Shown here: piece by piece, positions 60,007-64,000 of the stretch | Layout: every line of letters begins with the position of its first letter | Numbering within the stretch: position 1 is the stretch's first letter | Source of the DNA: Ulota crispa | Lineage: Eukaryota > Streptophyta > Bryopsida > Orthotrichales > Orthotrichaceae | Direction: 5' to 3' | Assembly (NCBI GenBank): GCA_963920765.1 | Contig: OY987244.1 | Coordinates: 22,486,358-22,550,357, forward strand | Length of the DNA: 64,000 nt | Notes under the pieces: model-generated | The model's database searches: none | Told to the model about the DNA's origin: nothing | Seen by the model: only the letters and a program-made list of their open reading frames with translations | Program-made: the position numbers and the translations under genes

Positions 60007-60953
60007 CCCCTAAAGGACCAAGCTTTTTTTTTGTGTGAAAGTCACTGAAAACTGCCGCTTTTGGGAGAATGAGTAGAAAGGTAGGAAAAAAGTTTTTTTT
60101 GGAAATCCAACCATAAAATCTTGCCTTAACCTGTGGGAGGTACTTGTGGGAAAATATCAGCTCATTCTAGATGCAGAGGAGTGAGATATTGACATTTGAA
60201 GTGCAAAAATAAGTTTTTTCCCTATTGCCCAAAAATTTCAGAAGCCTTTGACCACTCCTAAATCAAAAAAATTGCTCTACACAAAGTTGAGGTTTAATTT
60301 TGCCATGTAGAAGACCAAGTTAGGTATGTATGGGAAAATTTTCAAATGAATTGGAGGTGTAAATCATACTTTGTAAAATCTTGCAATGCCTTAATTAAGG
60401 CTATGAAATTTGCAGATACACTAGGCAAAATTGGAGAATTTATGTACAATTCAAAAATTTGAGTTACTTTGATCCAAATGGTGAAAACCAAGGAATCTTA
60501 GTCTAATACGACTTGGAATTAAAAAAGTCAAAAAATAAATACACAAAGAGCTCAAAAAAGTAAAGCACCAAATTTTACAAGGGGCAAAAGGAATGGAGGT
60601 TTGGGAGTCCCATACCTACCCACAAACTAAAACTTCTCACGCATCAGTCAAAATTGAGTGATTCAAAGCTTCCCACGTATACGTAAAACTAAAGAACCAA
60701 TTTCAAATTTTTATTTTTTAAAAATGCACATTTTAAAGAAGATTTTGGGCTGCTTGATTCTCCCCTGTTTTTCAAAAATTCATGCATAACTTCTTCAATA
60801 AATGTCAGAATGAATAAAAAATCAAATATTTACGCAAATCTTTGAATTTCCGATCTTCCATAAAAGTTTCAAAAAATCACACAAAGTAGTTTAATTGTAG
60901 GTACATACCCAAAATCCCATTTATCCCCTGAAAGAATAATGATCTTTTAGAGA
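60007..60953. mobile_element. Decayed piggyBac-like element, about 947 bp
   Basis: The left end CCCCTAAAGGACCAAGC matches the 18322-19247 family exactly; the right end (ATGATCTTTTAGAGA before TTAA) is mutated. The interior shares phrases with 18322-19247 (for example 'caaaatcccatttatcccc', 'gaagttatgcat'). Confidence 0.6.
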
Positions 60954-62057
60954 TTAATGAGGTTCATTCAAAAATCAATTCATATCCATTTTTGATCTAC
61001 CTATGAAACGCTTACATGAGAGGATCGCAATTAGAGCAAACAAGCTGAAACCTCACAATTTGTGAGTTCTATTAAAACCCAGGTACAGTGTGGTTGCACC
61101 GTTGCACATACGCGGGTTATTGTTCTGAGTTGTGCAGCAAGGACACGTTTCACTAAGACAAGAGGGAGAGGAACACGAGGTAGTAAACGAGGACCTTGTC
61201 TGGGGCACCAAGCCAGGCATGTGGGTCATGTAGGAAATGTAAGGGAGGCCCACTTCACAATCTCCACATTGAGATTACCAAGTAAGATGGCATCGCCACC
61301 GCAAGCGTAAGAAGAGACGCAAATTCAACTGTCATGCAAAAGGAGAATTTTTGAGCTCCACCATATCCATGCAAAAGCCTTTTTTGAGTTTCTGGGCAAT
61401 GCTATAAGCTCCCGTTCACGTTACTCTCCAGAATTTTGGCGTTCACGGAACAACTCACAAGAGCACTCAAATCCGTTGAAGGCTTGTTCCTAATCATTTC
61501 CTTTCCCAATGCTAAAGAGAAAAAGAGACAAAGTAGTGCGAGTGTGCAATGGAGGTGTTCCTGGAAAGACAGAGCCGGTACGCAAAGTGGCCTGCTTGGT
61601 TGCTTGTCAATTCTATGGTCATGTTTGGTGTTGTAGGAGAGCGATGGCGATGCTCTAAGGTAGTGACCCCCATTCCCAACCGGGGTTCTATTCCCCACCA
61701 ATAGGTGTTTTGGATCCAACCACCCAATTTCAAAGCCTTTGAATGTGAGTTTTTTCCCTTTTTAAGATTAAGACAAATGAAGTCATGACATGTGTCTCAA
61801 AAGAAGGTAGGAAATAGTGAACAAGAAGTGTTTTGGCTATGATTGGGATTAGGAGAGTCTAGTGATTGGGTATGGGTTCCGAACACTTTATGCACTTCAA
61901 AATTTGTATAAAAATCAATTTTGCATGAAAATTCTGAAAAAAATTGTGTCGCAATATTTTGTATGAAGCCACCAAAGAAAAATTTGCGCCGCATTGTTGC
62001 TCTAATCTGCTGTCATGTAGGAGCTTAAATGATTGGGTATGGGTGGCTCTACCTTAA

Positions 62058-62462
62058 CCCTTTAAGGACCGGTTGACCTGTTTGTGGTCAATTTTGACTC
62101 TTTTTAGTTTATAGGGAGAGCATGTTAAGGAATTTGATGACATGGCAAAGGGGATGGATCTAGGGAATTGGAAAGTGAAGAGTTTAGGACTATAATCAGG
62201 CCAATCTAAGGTGGCATGTGGCTAGAGGGTTGAAAAAACTAAAAGAGTACTGGCTGAAAATACACCAATAAATGCAAAAAGATGGTCATAACAACAAAAG
62301 AGTGTGCATAATTCACGATGCATAACACTAAACCTTGCAAGATACTTCCATTTGTACAGTCAAATCTGTCATAGACATCTATATTCAAAAGTTTGAAAAT
62401 TTCCCTCAAATAGCCATACAAAGGATTGCCCACCCCCCAAATCAACCAAGGTTCTTAAAGGG
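62058..62462. mobile_element. 405-bp TTAA-flanked MITE
   Basis: TTAA at 62054-62057 and 62463-62466. Termini CCCTTTAAGGACCGGTTGA and TCAACCAAGGTTCTTAAAGG then G. The outer sequence resembles 31593-32571. Confidence 0.7.
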
Positions 62463-62550
62463 TTAAGATTAAGTCACTAGTGCTTCACATCAGCCATTTT
62501 CTAAATCCACCCAAAGAGAAACAAAGGGAAAATACAGGAAAAAAAGAGAA

Positions 62551-62938
62551 GGGAATCGATATGTGCACATGAGGGTTTGATATATGCACACCGGGGGAGG
62601 GGTAAATTTTAGATTTTAACCATCAACAAGTTAAATTTGGAAAGTTTGAATTTAGATTTGGATTTAGAGACCTTGGTTTAATCTAAAATCACAAAGGAGG
62701 TTATAATTGAATAGTGCCTAATGGAAAAGCTTAACTAGGGGGCAAATTCTTACTTTTTCCCTTTTGTAAAAAAAACCAAACTTTTCAACTAGGAGTTGTT
62801 CAATTGTAACCTCCTTTGTGAATTTTGACTAAACCAAGACCTCTAAATCCAAGTTTGAATTTAAACTTTCCGAATTCAACTTGTTGATGGTAAATGTCTA
62901 AAACTCATCCCTCCCCCGGTGTGCACATGTCAATTCCC
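62551..62938. mobile_element. 388-bp fold-back MITE
   Basis: GGGAATCGATATGTGCACAT at the left pairs with ATGTGCACACCG-type text at the right, which ends in GTGCACATGTCAATTCCC. Arms pair strongly (for example CAAAGGAGGTTATAATTGAA near 62693). The flanks are A-rich and the target duplication is unclear. Confidence 0.7.
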
Positions 62939-63220
62939 AAAAAGGATAGGAAAAGATAGAAAAGGAAAGAAGAGTAAACAAAACAAATGAAAAGAGCGAC
63001 AGAGAAAGAGAGGGAGAGAAAGAAGGATGCAAGGGAAAAGAAGAAAAAAAAAAAGAGGGAGAAGAAAAAATAAAGCAAAAACGAAAAAGAAAAGAAAAGG
63101 AAGCAAGGGAAAATGAACCAAAAAAAAAAAATGCTTAGAGCAAAATAAAGAAAAGTGAAGTAAACAGGATGGAGTAAAATATAAGAAACGAAACAAATAG
63201 AAAAGGAAAGGGGGAAAAAA
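62939..63220. repeat. Polypurine (A/G) tract
   Basis: About 280 bp of almost pure A and G on the plus strand. The long minus-strand frames over it (Phe/Leu/Ser-rich, up to 107 codons) arise from composition. Confidence 0.85.
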
Positions 63221-63560
63221 ATACTCAATCAAAGATGTTTGGACTCGTAGTTTTAGGCTTTTAGCTTACAGAGTATGTGACAAATCTACAAGAAACCATG
63301 AAACATCATATGATACGTAATGTTCTAATGCATGCAACCAATGTCGATAAAAACCTTCCTTGAAACTTTGAGTTGGATGAAAAATGACGCAAAAAAGAAG
63401 TGGATGAATATTGGTACGATAGGATACCAACTCATCCCATGAAGATAAAATACAAAACGCGTTGCCTTGGTTAGGGCCATTTCACACTACGGCTCACGCT
63501 TACTAAAATTTAAGAATTTGATTGGTCAAGAGTAAAAGGTTGGGACTTGGCAATTTACAC

Positions 63561-63964
63561 TACTGTAGGTTGAGAGCAGATTCGGCATAAAATAATTCCT
63601 CAAAATTTTGCCCAATTATTCCATAAATTATTCTTTAAAAATGCCCAATGTCAAACATATCAAAAAATTGAAATGTCAAATTTTATAAAAGACATTAAGC
63701 TTAACTAAAAATGGAAGGTCAAGGTTGATTCCATGAAGGCTCAATCTACAGCAAATTTTATATCAATTGTTAATTATAGAAGTGGAAGATGCTTAAAAAA
63801 AAGGCTTAATTCTACTGATTTTTTTGGTTGAATAACAAATAATAACAACTTTTTCTAAAAGTGCCTAATCTTGTTTAATTACAAAATTGGATGCCAAGTT
63901 GATTTTTTCTCAAAAACTAATTGATTCGGCAGAGACATGTCGAATCTGCTCTCAACCTACAGTA
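63561..63964. mobile_element. 404-bp MITE with TA flanks
   Basis: TACTGTAGGTTGAGAGCAGA at the left and TCTGCTCTCAACCTACAGTA at the right are perfect inverted repeats that continue a few bases inward (TTCGGCAT against ATGTCGAA). The ends start with TA, consistent with a TA duplication. Confidence 0.7.
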
Positions 63965-64000
63965 TGTTTCAAGTCCCATGTTTTGGTTCATTGCATTTTG

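Noticed and set aside
61402..61733. tRNA-like segment with a GGGTTCTATTCCCC stem-loop near 61.68 kb
   Set aside because: The T-arm-like hairpin is present but no acceptor or anticodon stem could be built; too weak to list as an RNA gene.
62905..63232. Two long Phe/Leu-rich minus-strand frames resembling membrane proteins
   Set aside because: They are the complement of a nearly pure A/G tract.

Overview
This 64 kb window looks like nuclear DNA of a green plant, probably a seed-free land plant or close streptophyte relative; I cannot name the species. The evidence is two intron-containing minus-strand genes of plant type (an ARAD1-like GT47 glycosyltransferase and a plant-type three-repeat paladin), GT-AG introns of roughly 70 to 1000 bp, moderately GC-rich exons in very AT-rich DNA, and dense miniature transposons including one that resembles plant Emigrant/pogo MITEs. 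There are no operons, Shine-Dalgarno sites, CRISPR arrays or convincing tRNA/rRNA genes.

Layout. 1-11.3 kb: no gene; a tRNA-derived SINE-like Pol III head (about 0.69 kb), a 2.4 kb diverged inverted repeat (3.07-5.48 kb), a degenerate minisatellite (5.7-6.06 kb), a second diverged inverted repeat (7.1-8.9 kb) and a 59-bp tandem repeat (9.15-9.31 kb). 11,319-14,070 (minus): three-exon, 600-residue type II membrane GT47 glycosyltransferase whose stem is expanded by an in-frame 27-bp minisatellite. 15-42 kb: a repeat graveyard of nested MITEs, a roughly 128-bp tandem array (24.5-25.9 kb), an 870-bp palindrome (34.7-35.5 kb) and a near-perfect hairpin of about 100 nt (35.76 kb). 42,486-51,162 (minus): a 19-coding-exon gene that I reconstruct as a 1,274-residue paladin-like protein with three PTP-like phytase repeats. 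Repeats 1 and 2 keep the CX5R active-site loop; repeat 3 has lost both the Cys and the Arg. Its leader and promoter side (51.2-52.4 kb) is followed by a (GGGCAT)n microsatellite. 53-64 kb: AT-rich DNA with more MITEs.

The least expected content is the repeat fraction. About ten elements of 0.07-1.2 kb begin with CCCYT-type termini and sit between TTAA tetranucleotides, the signature of the piggyBac superfamily. They lie among fold-back elements with 9-bp target duplications (Mutator-like) and 302-bp elements with TA duplications (Tc1/mariner-like), often nested with readable insertion order. No intact transposase is visible.

The two genes show no evident functional link. One is a Golgi cell-wall or glycoprotein glycosyltransferase; the other is a phosphatase-like protein of the paladin family. 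All exon models are my own splice reconstruction; each junction was checked for reading frame and for GT-AG ends.
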